This document shows positions 23,391-36,276 of a stretch of 64,000 bases of DNA, in pieces. Within the stretch, counting starts at the first letter, position 1. Every line of letters starts with the position of its first letter. Below the pieces are notes generated by a model. The model was not told the origin of the DNA, did no database searches, and saw only the letters and a list, made by a program, of their open reading frames with translations. A program made the translations under genes and the position numbers. The stretch is from Xylaria sp. FL1777 (Eukaryota > Ascomycota > Sordariomycetes > Xylariales > Xylariaceae): NCBI GenBank assembly GCA_022578965.1, contig MU400718.1, positions 1 through 64,000 of the forward strand, read 5' to 3'.

Positions 23391-24801
23391 TTAGTATGCC
23401 CAAATTTTGAGCTTTAGCAAGTTAACAAATGTTGTCGTAACTAAATATAGAACTGCGAGGGCATATATTATATGACTTACCACAGAGTCCCAGGAACCAG
23501 TGCACAAGCTGATGCCATCGTTGCTAACTCCTAAACAGCTGACACGGTTTTCATGGCCTACGAGCGAGCCGACCTTCTCCCCCCTGGTAATATCCCATAC
23601 CTAACCGAGACCAGATCAGCACATACGAATTCGTGTAGCTTGATGGATTTTCGTTCGAGCATACCTTGCATTCAAAGTCATCATAACCGGCAAAAAGAAG
23701 CCGGCCTGACACAGATGTGGCAACGGATGTGATACCACACAAGATAGATTCGGACTAGATTCTAACGTCAGTGATGCGGGCGTGTGAGAAGTCTCGTTAG
23801 GATCAGCACACGTACTCCGTAAAGATTGAGCTCTCTGTCAGCGCGGATGTCAAAGAGCCTGCAGGTCGCGTCATCTGAACCAGTGACAAATGAGTGGCCA
23901 TCGGGGAAAAACTGAATAGCGTTAATGTCGGATTCGTGACCGGCGAAGGTCTGGACAGCCTTGCCGGCACGAATATCCCATAACTTAGCAAAGGCGTCAC
24001 AGGCACCGGAGATAAACGTGTTTTGATTTGTCGGGTTTAAGCTAATGCTCATGACATCGCCGAGGTGGTCGGCAAACTCCATAACCTTGGTGCCAGTCTC
24101 AATGTCCCACTTCATGCAGGTCATATCACCCGACGAGGTGAGGATACTCCGGTCATTGATGAAGCGGCAGCAAGAGAGGTAGCCGGCATGGCCAGATAGT
24201 TCACGGGCGACGCGGGTAGGCCCGTCTCGATTTTGGTTGAGATTGTAGATGGAGCAGATATTATCCAGGCCACCGCAGGCGACATAATTACCGCTTGGGG
24301 CGTACGCGCAAGTCATGACCCAAGAAGAGCGCAGTGGTATGGCATGTACTTTGTTCGTAGTGTAGGCATCCCAGATAATCAACTTGCCATCTTGTGAGGC
24401 GGAAACGAGATGTCTCCGATCGGTGGACCAATGCATAGCGTAGATCTTGGCTAGATGGCCCTTGAGCGTCTTCTTTGTCTTCATTAGCTGATTCCTGGGG
24501 ATGGCCTCGTGGGATTGCTGCGATACAGCGCGGACTAATCGGCGATACGAGAACAGGGTCAGCAACAGCGCAGAGACAGCAGGATCAACGCCGAGAGAGA
24601 TAAACAGAGACAAAGACGACGACGAAGACGATGACGATGACGATGACGACGACGACGATGACAAGACTTACGGGTGGTGTCGGCCAACTCATCCTTTTTC
24701 CGCTTGATCCTATCCTTTAGAGTCTCAGCCTCGCGTCGCGCCTGTTGAATGCGCGCCTGCATAGCCTCGGGCGATACATCGTTCGGCCGTTGCGAATCCA
24801 T
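23391..24801 (-). CDS. Heterotrimeric G-protein beta subunit
   Basis: Five exons (24801-24672, 24534-23816, 23754-23665, 23600-23481, 23411-23391) give 359 residues, the usual length. The N-terminal coiled coil ([20 protein letters not shown]) pairs with G gamma; seven WD repeats follow, with [88 protein letters not shown] and [14 protein letters not shown]. The last exon is only 21 nt (LKIWAY and stop). In filamentous fungi this subunit signals downstream of pheromone and nutrient receptors and affects development and virulence. Each splice join restores highly conserved sequence, so the model is reliable. Confidence 0.95.
24615..24662. repeat. GAC/GAT trinucleotide repeat in G beta intron 1
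   Basis: A run of GAC, GAT and GAA triplets fills the middle of the 137 nt first intron of the G beta gene. On the gene strand it reads GTC/ATC/TTC and forms part of a pyrimidine-containing intron body. It would read as polyserine in another frame, so automatic predictions may extend a false exon here. Confidence 0.8.
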
Positions 24802-24911
24802 GGTTGGCCGCTTTTAGACGTGACGTGTGTTGTGTCGGGGAGAAGGGCAGGAAGAAGAGGCGGGAAAGGCGGGAGAAGCGCGGGTGGCAGCGTCGAATGA
24901 GCAAGCGGCCA

Positions 24912-24951
24912 GGACGACGACGACAACAACAACAACAACAACAACAACAAT
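24912..24951. repeat. GAC then AAC trinucleotide microsatellite
   Basis: About three GAC units followed by ten AAC units lie 110 bp upstream of the G beta start codon, in its promoter or 5' leader. Such a perfect run is probably length-polymorphic. Confidence 0.85.
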
Positions 24952-27689
24952 AGGAGGCGATGGGCGAAATGGGGGATGTGTGGGAGCGACGACAATTGAG
25001 GATCCAAGTCGAGTATGGAGTGCGGAACGTGGACGGAAGACCAAGGCTCGGGCTTCGAAAAAGGAGTGAGAGAATAGGTGTGAGGTTGGCAATCAGTCGG
25101 GGGTTACGAGCGGCTAGGAGGTTTTGGCCTGGAGAGGAATGAATGACTGAATGCAGGTGGATGGGGGAAGGGGATGCTAGGTAGCTCTAGGGAGCCCAGG
25201 GGTGGTTAGGTGATGGTAGGAGGTACCTGGTAATGGCAGTAATGGCAATACCTTAGCCTACCTAGGTAGGTACCTACCTACTGTATCTACCTAAGTACAT
25301 ATAGTGTGGTGGCAGGCTCTCCCCCTTCTGCTAATACCTAGCAAACACCTACCTAATACATGTAGGTAACCTGTATGAGTTAGTGGTTATCTGGATGGCC
25401 AGGCTCATTGAGAAAGGACCCAAGTATTCGACTAAGTAGTATAAAGCCGGGAGAGGATGGAAACACGCTAGCTAAGCCAAACAAGGAGATTAAATTGCCC
25501 AATCGAGCTCGGTATACTACCACTTGCGTCGAGATACCCGCTCTTTATTGGCTAGAATACCAAGACCCTCTACCAGAGGTACCTAGTTTGCTTACTAACC
25601 AATTGCGCTTTGCTGAGAACAATTGCTGATGAATATGTAGGTATATACTTTCATGTTTATATTTTCCTGCTAGGTCCTATGATGAGCAATTTGAATGGCA
25701 AAATACCTCCGTAACCAAGGAATTGCCGAACCAAATGAAGTGCTATGTCTTACATGGATTACGTAGGTACCTATGCCCCAAGTTGCCAAAGTACCTAGCT
25801 CCTAAGGTTAGACTACAGTACCTACATACCTAAGGTGGTGTATCTACATCTGGCTCGGTCAAACTGTTAATCAACTAATACTTATCTAACTAACCCTACT
25901 AGGTTAGGTAAGTAAACGTAATTGAAAAGTGAGGCGCCATGTATCTAAAATATTACCTTGCACTGTGACAAGCTATTACTATATACTGCATTAAAAATAA
26001 GGATTTGCAAAAGCAATAAATGAAAAAACCAAGTGTTCTTCTTTTTATAAGTCTTAAGTGTTATAAAATAATAATAATATAAACATCAGGTAAGGCAGAT
26101 TTTAGTTAGCTAGGGATATTAGGACTTATAAGACGCAGATTTAACCCAACGCCGAAAATGTATAGCTGCAAGGCTGCCGAGCAAGTCCTAGGTAAACCGT
26201 GGCACCAGTTGAGCCAGTTTCTCTAGTACAACCGTTTACCTACACTACCTATGTAAAAGGAAAAAGCATCGATATTCTAGAGAGACAGGTCACTCCCTGT
26301 TTCCAATTCATGATCTAGATGTGCAAGCATCTGCCTACTGCGTAAGTCTACACATGTGCACTTACACATGGGTAAATAAGTTTTATTCTGTACACTATCT
26401 ATGCTAGGTAGGTGTTCGCACTCGTTTACTGTAGATACACTAGGTACATTTATAGAGCTTTAATGCACATGCAAGCATGTCCTTGTGAGGTCTATCGATT
26501 TATACTTACATGCAGGTAAGTACATAGTTAGGTACGTAATTACCTACCATGTACTATACTGTGTAAGGACAAATATATAGTAGGTACCTAGTATATACGG
26601 GCACAAACACACACATGCACACACAACTAATTAGGCTAAGATATACTGGTTTTGTCTTGTGTCTTGAGATTCTTCACCATTGCCAATTCCCCCATCGCTG
26701 TTGTACTCTTAGACACGTAAAATACTTGCCTCCTTGAAGAGGCGACTCCACTAACTTGCATATTCCCTCTAGCCAATCCTATCTCATTTCTCTTGGGTTC
26801 AATTTCCGCCGGCCACTCAACAATCAAGCTTCGCGTCGCCCCTAAGTACACACATGAGCCCTGTCTGTGCTTCTGCTCTCACTCTCGGTCCATTGATCTT
26901 CTAAATTGATAGTGCAGGTACCTGTACATTTCTTGTCCTCACAAATTAAGCTGGTTGTTGATGCATCCTTTCCTACCGCAAATTCGAACAGCTCTTCACG
27001 TACACACTGAACCTACCAGCCCCATAGAATTAACCCGAGGTTATCAGCTGTCCCGGCAGCTTGGTCACAAGCACTAACTAATACTAAGATCGTACCTAGG
27101 TATTAGATGCGAAGCTAGACAGTAGAGCATAGCGCATAGCTTGAGCTGCAACTAGTGCTGCCAGTGATCTCTGTCTACTGCGTAGGTACTACACAGGGAT
27201 ATACATAGTTACATGTAGTCTAGCATACAGCGGTTCCTATACAAAGGAGGGGAGAAAACCTATATATGTATTGATAGCTACCTACTGCGTACCAAAGATA
27301 TGTACCTAATATATTCATTATATAAACATACTTAGTACTGAAGGAACTACCTAGATCTCTACTGCGTACATATGTGCAAGGCATTAAAAGGGCTTAAAAC
27401 AACAAGAGCCAGAGGGAGTAGGTAGGATAGACCAGGTAGGAAGTAGGTAGGCATCTAGTATATCTAGATAACAAATAAATGTGTATACTACCTACCTATG
27501 TAGATTGGGTTACCTATATATATCCGTACTACATAGGTACCTATCTAGATACTCATGCATACATATCAGAAAGCCAATCGTTTCACACCGATTACCATCC
27601 ATCGATGGGCAATGCAGGGACTCCTCCCCTAAGCTTCTGGAAACTTTCCGGAAGTAGACATTTGGTCCCTTTGTCATTCGCAATACGAC

Positions 27690-27716
27690 GGCAACAACAA
27701 CAACAACAACAACAGT
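27690..27716. repeat. CAA microsatellite
   Basis: About eight CAA units lie 120 bp upstream of the deaminase start codon. Confidence 0.8.
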
Positions 27717-27771
27717 ACCGGTAATACAAGCCACCATAATAATAGAAGATCCGATACGACATAACCTGCCC

Positions 27772-27794
27772 AAAAAAAAAAAACAAAAAAAAAA
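27772..27794. promoter_or_regulatory. Poly(dA) tract just upstream of deaminase gene
   Basis: A12, one C, then A10 lie 38 bp before the start codon at 27832. Long dA:dT tracts commonly exclude nucleosomes at fungal promoters, and this one may do so; it could also be part of the 5' leader. The role is inferred from position only. Confidence 0.4.
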
Positions 27795-27831
27795 CAGTAG
27801 CAGCGCAACATCGCCGCGCCTTCGCTCAAAG

Positions 27832-29743
27832 ATGGGCAACAATCCTATACTCCTGGACTTCAAGTCCATGCCCAAGATTGAGGTAATGGTAGATAGGTGA
27901 TGGGTGGATGGATGGATTGACGCATAAATAAGAGGATGTGATATCATCCTGCTACCCTCGAGAATATTCCACAAATCTCCCTAAGCACCTATCTAATTCG
28001 GCACGATAGTTACAACCTCTACCTCCTATCTACCTATCAAATACTGACATGCCCTCCTTATATCTAGTTACATGCTCATCTCTCCGGAAGCATCAGTAGG
28101 CAATGCCTACACGAGATATGGAGGAACAAGAAAGCAGCGGGTAAAACAGACCTCGAGGATCCCTTGGTCGTCATGCCACTGGGGAAATATTACCCTGATC
28201 TAGACACGTAAGGAGACGAGCTCGTCGCTGCATTGTTCCCGAGGTTCCTATGACAGACAAAGACAGGGTCCGCTGACTCTATTAGCTTCTTTCCTCTCTT
28301 TTCGTCTTACATTTACCGACTTGTAGACGATGCTGACTCGTTACATTATTCAACCATGTCGGTCATCGAGGACTTTGCCAATGGTATGTAATGTTGCCAA
28401 GAGTCTTCCATGTTTCCTTTTTGTTTGGTGGATGGCCATCAGTTGAGGGGGGTTAAACCTTTACCGGAGTACTCGAACTTGCGCTCGTACATATCCTAAA
28501 CCAACCAAGGTATTTTGGCTCAAGGTGATAAATACTAGCTAATTGCCAGGCTCTCGCAGACGGAGTCGTGTATCTTGAACTTCGCACAACACCTAGGGCT
28601 TTCCCTAACGAAGGCTGGGATAAGAGGGCCTACGTGAACTGCGTCCTGACAACCATAGACGCAGCCCAGCAAACATTTCCATCCATCCAAGTTCGCCTAA
28701 TCCTCTCGATAGGTCAGTGTTATGTATTTTATCGTCTCCTTTTAATTTATTTCGAGATTAGGAACGGCTTCACCGAACATTTGATCTTTCGTTTGGTCAC
28801 TTCTGTGTACTCGTCGTCTCCTTCAAACGCGTTGCCCTGTAGGGCCACCATTAATTCCTGATATTTGATCAGATCGTCGCAATACCCTTGCCGAGGCGAA
28901 CGAGGTCGTCGCGCTTGCCACGCATCTTAGCTCTCACGGTGTCGTCGGTGTCGACCTCTGTGGTGATCCTGCTAAGGGTGATGTCTCGCTATTTACTCCC
29001 GTCTTCGAGACGGCTAGGGCACAGGGGCTCAAAATCACAGTTCACTTCGCCGAGGCTGAATGCAGCGCTAGCGAGGCCGAGCTTGAGACAATCCTCCGCT
29101 GGATGCCTGATCGTCTCGGTCACGTTAGTAAGTAAGCCCACAGACGGCTCCCTTTCCTGGTCGTTTTTAAAGTAGAAAGGTTCCTTTCGAGCTGGTATTA
29201 TGCGTTCGAGAGCTTTTCATGTTCCAAAACCTTACGAATCTCGCTTAAGATGGCAACTGCTGACCTCGGATGCCTGTTTCAGTTCACGTCCCGGAGCAGG
29301 TGAAGAAACAGATTGCAGCGCGCTCTGGTATCGGGCTCGAGTTGTGTCTTAGCTGCAATGTTCAGCTGAAGATGATAGTTGGCACTTTTGACGCTCATCA
29401 CTTCGGCGAGTGGTGGCGGGTTAATGGCCCAGTAGTTGTGCCTTGCGTAAGGAGTTTCATTTCCCCCCGAGTTCTCAACAAAACGCAGATAGGGAGAGGA
29501 ACACACCTGCAAACAGGCATCAATATATATACACATGCTAATTGAGTAACTCTCATTTGCTAGACCGACGACGTTGGCGTATTCGGCAGTCCCGTATCCA
29601 ATGAATGGAGGTTAATACAGCAGCATTTCCAACTTAAGAGGGAAGACATCTTGGGCCTAGCGAGACGAGGCATTGATACTATCTTCGGCGGCGATGCACA
29701 GAAGGCTCGACTACGGGAGATCATGTGGCAAATAGGTACTTGA
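27832..29743 (+). CDS. Adenosine deaminase-like protein (N6-methyl-AMP deaminase type)
   Basis: Seven exons (27832-27882, 28068-28207, 28286-28383, 28560-28712, 28873-29127, 29283-29446, 29564-29743) give 346 residues. Metal and catalytic motifs of the adenosine deaminase family are present in order: KIELHAHLSGS (zinc HxH), VYLELRTTPR, GVDLCGDPAKGD, HFAEAE (His and catalytic Glu), RLGHV, and TDDVGVFGSP (catalytic Asp). The PEQVKKQIAARSGIGLELCLSCN block and the GDPAKG form match the ADAL/MAPDA branch, which deaminates N6-methyl-AMP to IMP and clears m6A-derived nucleotides, rather than classical ADA. All six introns have GT..AG. The gene converges on acetoacetyl-CoA synthetase. Identity is firm at family level; substrate is from family knowledge. 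Confidence 0.9.
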
Positions 29744-30078
29744 ACGGAGAATCACGAAGCATATATATTTGAAGAAAGGCGACCGTGAATTGCTATTTCT
29801 GTCTATCATCGCCTGCATGTATGGCATAGAAGGCCACATAACATATAACCTAGTAGATATCCACTCTACGCTATGCTAGGTATAAATTATTTGGATCCCA
29901 AATCGTCGAGAAAGGCACGATTCGTCGTGCGGGCTCATGCTAGAATCTTTGCATGTCAGTCATGGTTGGCCGCCCACGCCTGAAACCACTATAGTCCGGT
30001 GGAGTTAGTTGTTACTCTTTTGGGTGAAGGATGTACGGGTTTGGGAAGTTTTGCATGTTCCAGAGACACGTTCATTGT
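29744..30078. other. Short intergenic between convergent genes
   Basis: The 3' ends of the deaminase and acetoacetyl-CoA synthetase genes face each other across about 335 bp. This must hold both terminators and the unresolved synthetase C-terminus. No other element was seen. Confidence 0.5.
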
Positions 30079-33000
30079 CTAATAGCGTTTTCCCCCCTCC
30101 GCAGCCGTCTATCAAAGGGAAGAAATGATTACAGATGTAACTCACTGAGAGGGACTCGGGATTTGCTACGCTCGCGTTAGTTTTGATGTTGATGCCGGAT
30201 AGAATCTGCTTGACGGCGACCTCGATCCTAACTTCGGGTCAGACTCTATTCAACTGAAGACCAAAAAATTCCTATACAGAGCGTTCTGTCGTAGAAGCTG
30301 CAGGTTCACTTACTTCTTCCCGTTGCCTGTCCGAGGGATGCCGCCACCGGCTTTTTCTATTATGGCTGGCACGTGTCTGGGACTTAACTCGGCTCGAATT
30401 GTCTGTTTCTGAAGTCAGAGCGCTGTAGCCTCAAAAAACGTCAAAGACAATGCAAGCAAGAGGTGTGAATAGCATAGGCATATTTTGATTAATGGGAGGA
30501 GGTTTTCGCCCTCGAAACCCTGTTAAGGAGGGGCACTGGAGATCATACCTGTTGAATCTTAGAGCGTAGTTCACTTGTAAACTCGTGACCTTCACACATT
30601 AGAACAAATAGACAGACAATCTCGTCACGATCCGTCTCTCTCCTGCGACCCACACATACGGCGTCTTCAATTTCGCCGCCAAAGAACTTGGTGAGCACGT
30701 TGTAGATCTCCGCACTACCAAAGCGGACGCCCGAGGGCTTTAATACGCCGTCACTCCGACCGAGCATCGTCAAGCCCCCGGTCCGAATATTGATTCGTAC
30801 GAAATCCCCGTGATGCCAGACGTTGGGAAAACGCTCGAAATAGCTGGCTCGATACTTGTCCTCACCATTCTCGCCCCAGAACGTCAATGGCTGACATGGG
30901 AATGGCTTGGTGCACACCACTGTGATTCAAATTATATTAGTTCTAGTGTGGGCACTTCACTTGCAGAGATGGCGCCATAATGATACCATAGCGTGAAGTG
31001 AAAACTGGAAAAGAGCGGGAGGCTTGAGACCAAAAGTGGAAGGAAATCGAAAGAGAAATGCGAAGCAGCTAGGACGTCAAGGTATCGCTCGACTTACACT
31101 CGCCATCCTCGCCTGGCGTTTGCTCGCCGCTGATAGAATCAACTACATCAATAGCCACTATAGGTTGCTGCGATCAGTAATTACTCATTCATGTGGATTA
31201 TACACAAAGTTCTAGAGCTCTGTATGCTCCTGAGACAGAGTTATTTCTCCAATGGGAGAGTTTTGCTTCCACAGACGACTCTAGAACAGGACAAAACGAC
31301 TCTAGGGAGCTTACTACCGAGGCCGGCGCACTGAATTTCGCCTATGTATACAGGCAGCACTAAAAACACTCAGGATTAGTATTGCCATTTTGAGCATAAT
31401 CTGTAAGTGTTTCGAAACTGTGAGGAACTTCCAAGACGCGCTTTTAGCCCTAGAGGAAGCTTTTGCATTCTAAAAGTTGCCAAGAAAAGGAAATAAATCC
31501 GGAAGATGACTAACAGGGATTGGGGGCGCCAAATAAAGAGATGATGTCCGTCCCGCCGGTAATTGAGCCTAGATTGATATGCGGCGGAAACGCCTTATAT
31601 ACGAATGAGAAGGTTGACGGTGGTAGGGGGGATGCCGTGGAATAGATGGCTTGGAGATGAATAAGATCAAGAGATTCTGAAGGATAAATATGGTTGGCCT
31701 CCAGCGTCGTCAGATACGTGGCCGAGGTGCCGAAGTGCGTGACCTTGAGCAAAGAGAGTAGTCGGGGAAGTGAAATATACCCATGCGGTCTAAAAGGTGA
31801 GCCGGAGTAGAGGACAAGGGTTGAACCACATGCTAATGCTGAAATGCTCCAATGCCACATCATCCACGAGGTGGTCGTATAATACAGTAAACGGGATGTT
31901 GAATCCATCGAGCAGTGGAGGATATGCTCTTTCTTGTGCTGTATCAAGGTACCTAGTGCTGTGTGCACGATGGCCTTGGGAAGACCTGTCGTGCCCGAGG
32001 AATAAAGTACATAGAGCGGATGGGCTGGTGGGAGCTGCTCAAACTTCAGGGGTTCGTGGGTAGGGCAGCTATGAAGGCGTCAGCCGCTGTCTCTGGTCTT
32101 CATAGCCACGCTCTTGTTGCTCGACGGCCTACCTGCTCAAAAAGTCCTCATATTCGGCCACCACCACAGACTCTGTGAGGTTTAGATCCTGTAACCGTGA
32201 CTGAGCGTCTGGGATGTTCTTTATTAATACCACGAGCTCGAGGGTTTTTAATTCCTTGGCAACCTGTGCTGCTTTGTCCATGCTAGACCATGGCTTGCCA
32301 TTGTACTATAACACTCGAGTTTAGTAACTGCTATTCCGAGCGTGATCTAGAGAGTTTCGAAGCCGGTAGAAGTTTCCAAGACTATGAATGTGGCCTGAAT
32401 GGGGACTCTTTCTACCCTAAATGTAGCCAAAGCAGCCAGAACATGGAGAATGTAACTTCCAGAATTACTCACTACGGTCCCGTTATCAGCAAACAATACC
32501 TTGGGCTCGATCTGCACGAGTCGATCCACTATGCTCGCTGGAGTCAGTAATTACTCTTTTGGGTGAATATTATGCCCCGATGCATGCTCTTAAGACATAT
32601 TGGGAGTCCTCAGGTTACCAGAAAGGGAAGAAAATGACTCCAGTGTGCACATACGTACAGCGCTCACGCCGTTGTCCGGGCTAATACCGGTCCAGATAGC
32701 GCCAACGGCAGCAGCGGCCAACATAGCCACCAGGGCCTCGAAATGATTTGATACAAAGCCGGCGACGACATCTCCCGGCTTCACTACGGCCCGCAAGGCA
32801 TTGGAGCATCGACGCACTGCCTCACGTAATTGGGCCCAGGTGGCCGTTCGAACCTCGCCATCGACCTCAGTGGCGGTGATGACTGCAGTAGAAGAGTCGT
32901 CGACATGCGCATTTGCCGGGAATAGCAAGTTCTCGGCGAAGTTCAACAGCGCCCCAGTAAAGAAATCAGGGCGAGGGAAGATGGGCGCATCCCGAGGCAG

Positions 33001-33311
33001 GACCTGTTTGGGCGTCAGCAAGTCCCGGACACACACGGATCAAACCCGGCAGAACTGGTGGTGGTGTCCGTGGCTACAAATATGGCCTTCAGCCATACCT
33101 GGGAATAAGACCTAGACGCTCTAATACCGCAAAAGTGCCAAACCTCGTCCCAAAACTCGGATGGGTTGCGGGTCGACCACTTATACAGACCCGGATAGTC
33201 GTTAATCTCGAGCTGGTGCTTGTCTCTCACGTGGTTGAGAAATGCGAACATGGGGGTGGAGTGTGGATCGGGATGCCGCCACAGCTCCGTCGGGGTGCGG
33301 TCGAGGGTCAT
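30079..33311 (-). CDS. Acetoacetyl-CoA synthetase
   Basis: Exons: 33311-33099, 33003-32655, 32528-32473, 32305-32133, 32068-31515, 31359-31315, 31157-31098, 30919-30549, 30402-30314 and 30227 to about 30146; these give about 664 residues in frame, normal for the family. Motifs of the acyl-adenylate superfamily: YVLYSSGTTGLPKAIVH (phosphate binding), GGTDIISLFG, GRSDGVLKPSGVRFGSAEI, and PRTGNGKK with the catalytic lysine. The enzyme activates acetoacetate with ATP and CoA in the cytosol, linking leucine and ketone metabolism to lipid synthesis. N-terminal MTLDRTPTELWRHPDP fits the family. The last residues are not resolved: after PESLS there is either a splice site (GTGAGT) or a read-through of some 46 codons, so the 3' end given is approximate. 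Confidence 0.88.
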
Positions 33312-36276
33312 TGTGGGCTACCGAGTTTTTTTTTTCTGATTTGATTTTTTGGGGAAACTGTCTTTATCAGAGGGTGGCGAAGAATTGACAACAGCGAACC
33401 GAGGAGACTCAGGCAAAGGCAATGCGCGGGTGGGTTGGAACTTGGCAATACCGAGTGAGTGTTATGATGATAATAACAATCACTAATCGATTCTTCCTTC
33501 TTTCCTTCGAGTTTCTTCCTTCTTCTTTTTTCGCTGTAATACCAAATGACCGTGGGTAGGTGCGTGGGTAAGTGGATACTTATAAGTACCTACAGTCTGT
33601 AGGTATATGTAGTCGATTGCTATGTAGCTGGAGGTCTTCAGGTTCCTTCCGATGGTGGCCGAGACGCCCGGCGACCGGCGGCGGAACTCGCATGCAGTCG
33701 GTCGTCTTTTACGCATAGGTACGTAGGTACCTACAAGTAACACTGAACTGGCTACCTAAAAGACATTGTAGACTTACCTACTTAACTAGGTATGTACCTA
33801 CCTAGTCATACACTTTGTCACTTGTTGTGATGCCTGCTGTTGCATGCTGCATAGACACTCAGGGCATACCTCGGTAGACTTGCTCATAGCGCTGCAATTC
33901 ATATGCTACCTACGAAGACGGCTTGGCTTGTCTACTGCTAACTACCTAAAGCTAGAGTCGAGACGATGTTGTGAATAACGTTATATCTCGTGCTATTGAA
34001 GGTGTGAACAATGTTGCTAGGTATAGATAACGTTATACTATCTAGATTACACATGGGTACACGCGTGAGCCATTGTTACCGGCCCTTACCCGGATGAAAT
34101 AGATAAATTGTATACCTGGGTACTTGCGTAGTAGCTGTACTCTGGGAAGTTAACGGCAGATGTGTAGATAAGCTAATGGAAGTCATTGGTTGAAATACCT
34201 ACCTACTGTAGGTGATTTAACGATAGGTATCTACCAACCTACTAACCAGGCGGTCCCTACCTACTTTAGGTATACAAATATACTACAAGCACACATGTTA
34301 CCCTTTCGCATACGTATTATACTACGTATTCCAACGCTCAGTAACTGCATGTGTGGCCATAATACTACCTAGTAGGTACCTAGGTAGCTTAACGCTGCTA
34401 GGTATTTTAGTATCATAGTGTAGAAAGCTAAAGGCAATACAACATCGTGAATATATGTAGTAGGTATGAATGTTCAACGGTTCAGCAACAACCATAACGC
34501 CAGACTCTTATATCATCCTGTGTGAGTGTGCCGAGGGATAGAAGCAAAGGAACTGTAGGGGAGCCCTCGCTTGAGCACTGTAAAATTACTATACCCATTT
34601 GCCCCCTTTCGATGGGTCCATTGGAGTTTTTTTTTCAACATTGAAGTATACTACATAACCTACCTAGTCTACACCTGTACCACTTAGTAATGTTAAGATC
34701 CAACGCGCGGAAGGCCGGAACAGTCCAAGAGCCCGCCAGATCTCCGAGGGTTCCTATCGTTAGCCGAAGTGCTGTTGGTTGCTACCTAGCACCTAATCTC
34801 TGCTTCCTTCTATACATATATACATATGTATACCGGCACACAAAATTAATACAGGTGTATACATAGCGGGTGTGCATAGAGTGTACCCATACATATGTAA
34901 TCATTGTCAAAATTAAGCAAAGGATGCAAGAGATGTTGTTCTCTATTTGTAATTTTATCTGCTGTTCCAGGTTGCATTGGAAGTCCGGAAGCGCTGCCTG
35001 GACAGTTACATAACTTGGACAAGTACATCATTGGCAATACATTAAGCTAATAGTATGGTCATTGCGAGGTCTGTCCCAGAGAAATAAGATTAAAGGCAAA
35101 TATGAGAGACTGCAAATCTAAGTATCCAGTACTTCTTGTTGCCTTTGACCAAAGGCGGCCTCCTAACACGATAGGTAGGTACCTGGTGCCTACAGCTAGA
35201 GAGGCAAGGTTTGAAGGCAAACTTTAGCGAAACCCACAATCCCCTAGGTATACGCATAGCAGACGCATAGGTACCTTACGCGCCTACTTAGTACCTAGGT
35301 AGCACCTACTATTGTTCTGTCCCATGTACAAAGTACCTAGGTAGGGCATTGTTACAGATCGCCGGCTCCCCCCCTGCTCAAACTACTGTAATTCCTCGAG
35401 CTCCTACAATCTGCCCATATGTAAGTAGGTGGGTACCTAGGTATATACATACCTACCTACACCCAGTACAGTATAGTAAGTGCCTCTTTATCCTGCGCCA
35501 TTCTACCCTTCCCTTCCCTTCCCCTTCCTCCGTTTTCCCTTCACCAACTACGCCGTTAATTCACGCTCGAGGCTCTCTTTCTCCTAGCATTCGGTCATCC
35601 TCTTGCCCGGCTTCTGGCAGAGAATTGTCTTCGTAGTGGCGGTTGCCGGTCGTTGGCCCCTAACTGCGTCTCTTAACCTTACTGTACTCCGTCGCCGTCA
35701 TCCGGGAGTCCTGTCTCCGGCCTGACGTCTCTTCCCTGGGCATTTTGTTCCCTACCACGCTCCTTTCCTGCCACTCTCCCAACTTCAAGCCTGCGAAGCG
35801 AGCTTGCTACGTCCATTCAAAATTATAATTGTAATCAGACAACCAGAAGCTTGAGTGTTCCCTCCTAAGTGATCTCGACCTGCTTCCATCCCATTCCGAC
35901 TCCGACTGCCAATAAACCTTCAAACCACCCGGACCAGCTTTAGCTTTGTATGTACCGTCTTCTTCATTCCACCCGTGGCGTCCTCGTTCCTCGACCGCCG
36001 ACTGCTGTACCACTCCCCTACCATGACTACTATCACTAAATTGAAAGCCCGTTGATCAATTGATCAATCACTACAAAGTGACTGTTCTCGTCCTGCTGGC
36101 ATAGCAATCCCTTCCAATGTCGGCCATTAGCCTTACGTCTCACTAATCAAACCTCAACAGTCTCTGCCTCCTCAGCCATACGACGCGTACAGTTATCACT
36201 GCCAGCCTCATAATATCACATCATCCTTGCACCGGACCTCCTTCAACCTATTAGTATATTTTCATTGCCAAGAGAA
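33312..36276. other. 3 kb divergent upstream region
   Basis: This lies between the divergent acetoacetyl-CoA synthetase and LCB2 genes. 33700-35470 is dense in TACCTA/TAGGTA motifs. 35480-36270 is pyrimidine-rich and is probably the LCB2 promoter and leader. No coding exon or RNA gene was recognised. Confidence 0.55.

Larger units (their letters stand above)
24802..27831. other. 3 kb shared divergent upstream region
   Basis: This stretch lies between the divergently transcribed G beta and deaminase genes. Besides the listed microsatellites it has many TACCTA/TAGGTA palindromes (25255-25285, 25750-25830, 26400-26590, 27420-27550) and a small AT-rich patch (25970-26080). No credible exon or RNA gene was seen. 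Confidence 0.55.

Noticed and set aside
23768..24664. G beta starting with a polyserine N-terminus
   Set aside because: The polyserine comes from reading intron 1; the conserved coiled-coil start is in the 130 nt first exon at 24801-24672.
24814..25092. A membrane protein with poly-Val
   Set aside because: The hydrophobic run is the translation of the AAC/GAC microsatellite on the opposite strand.
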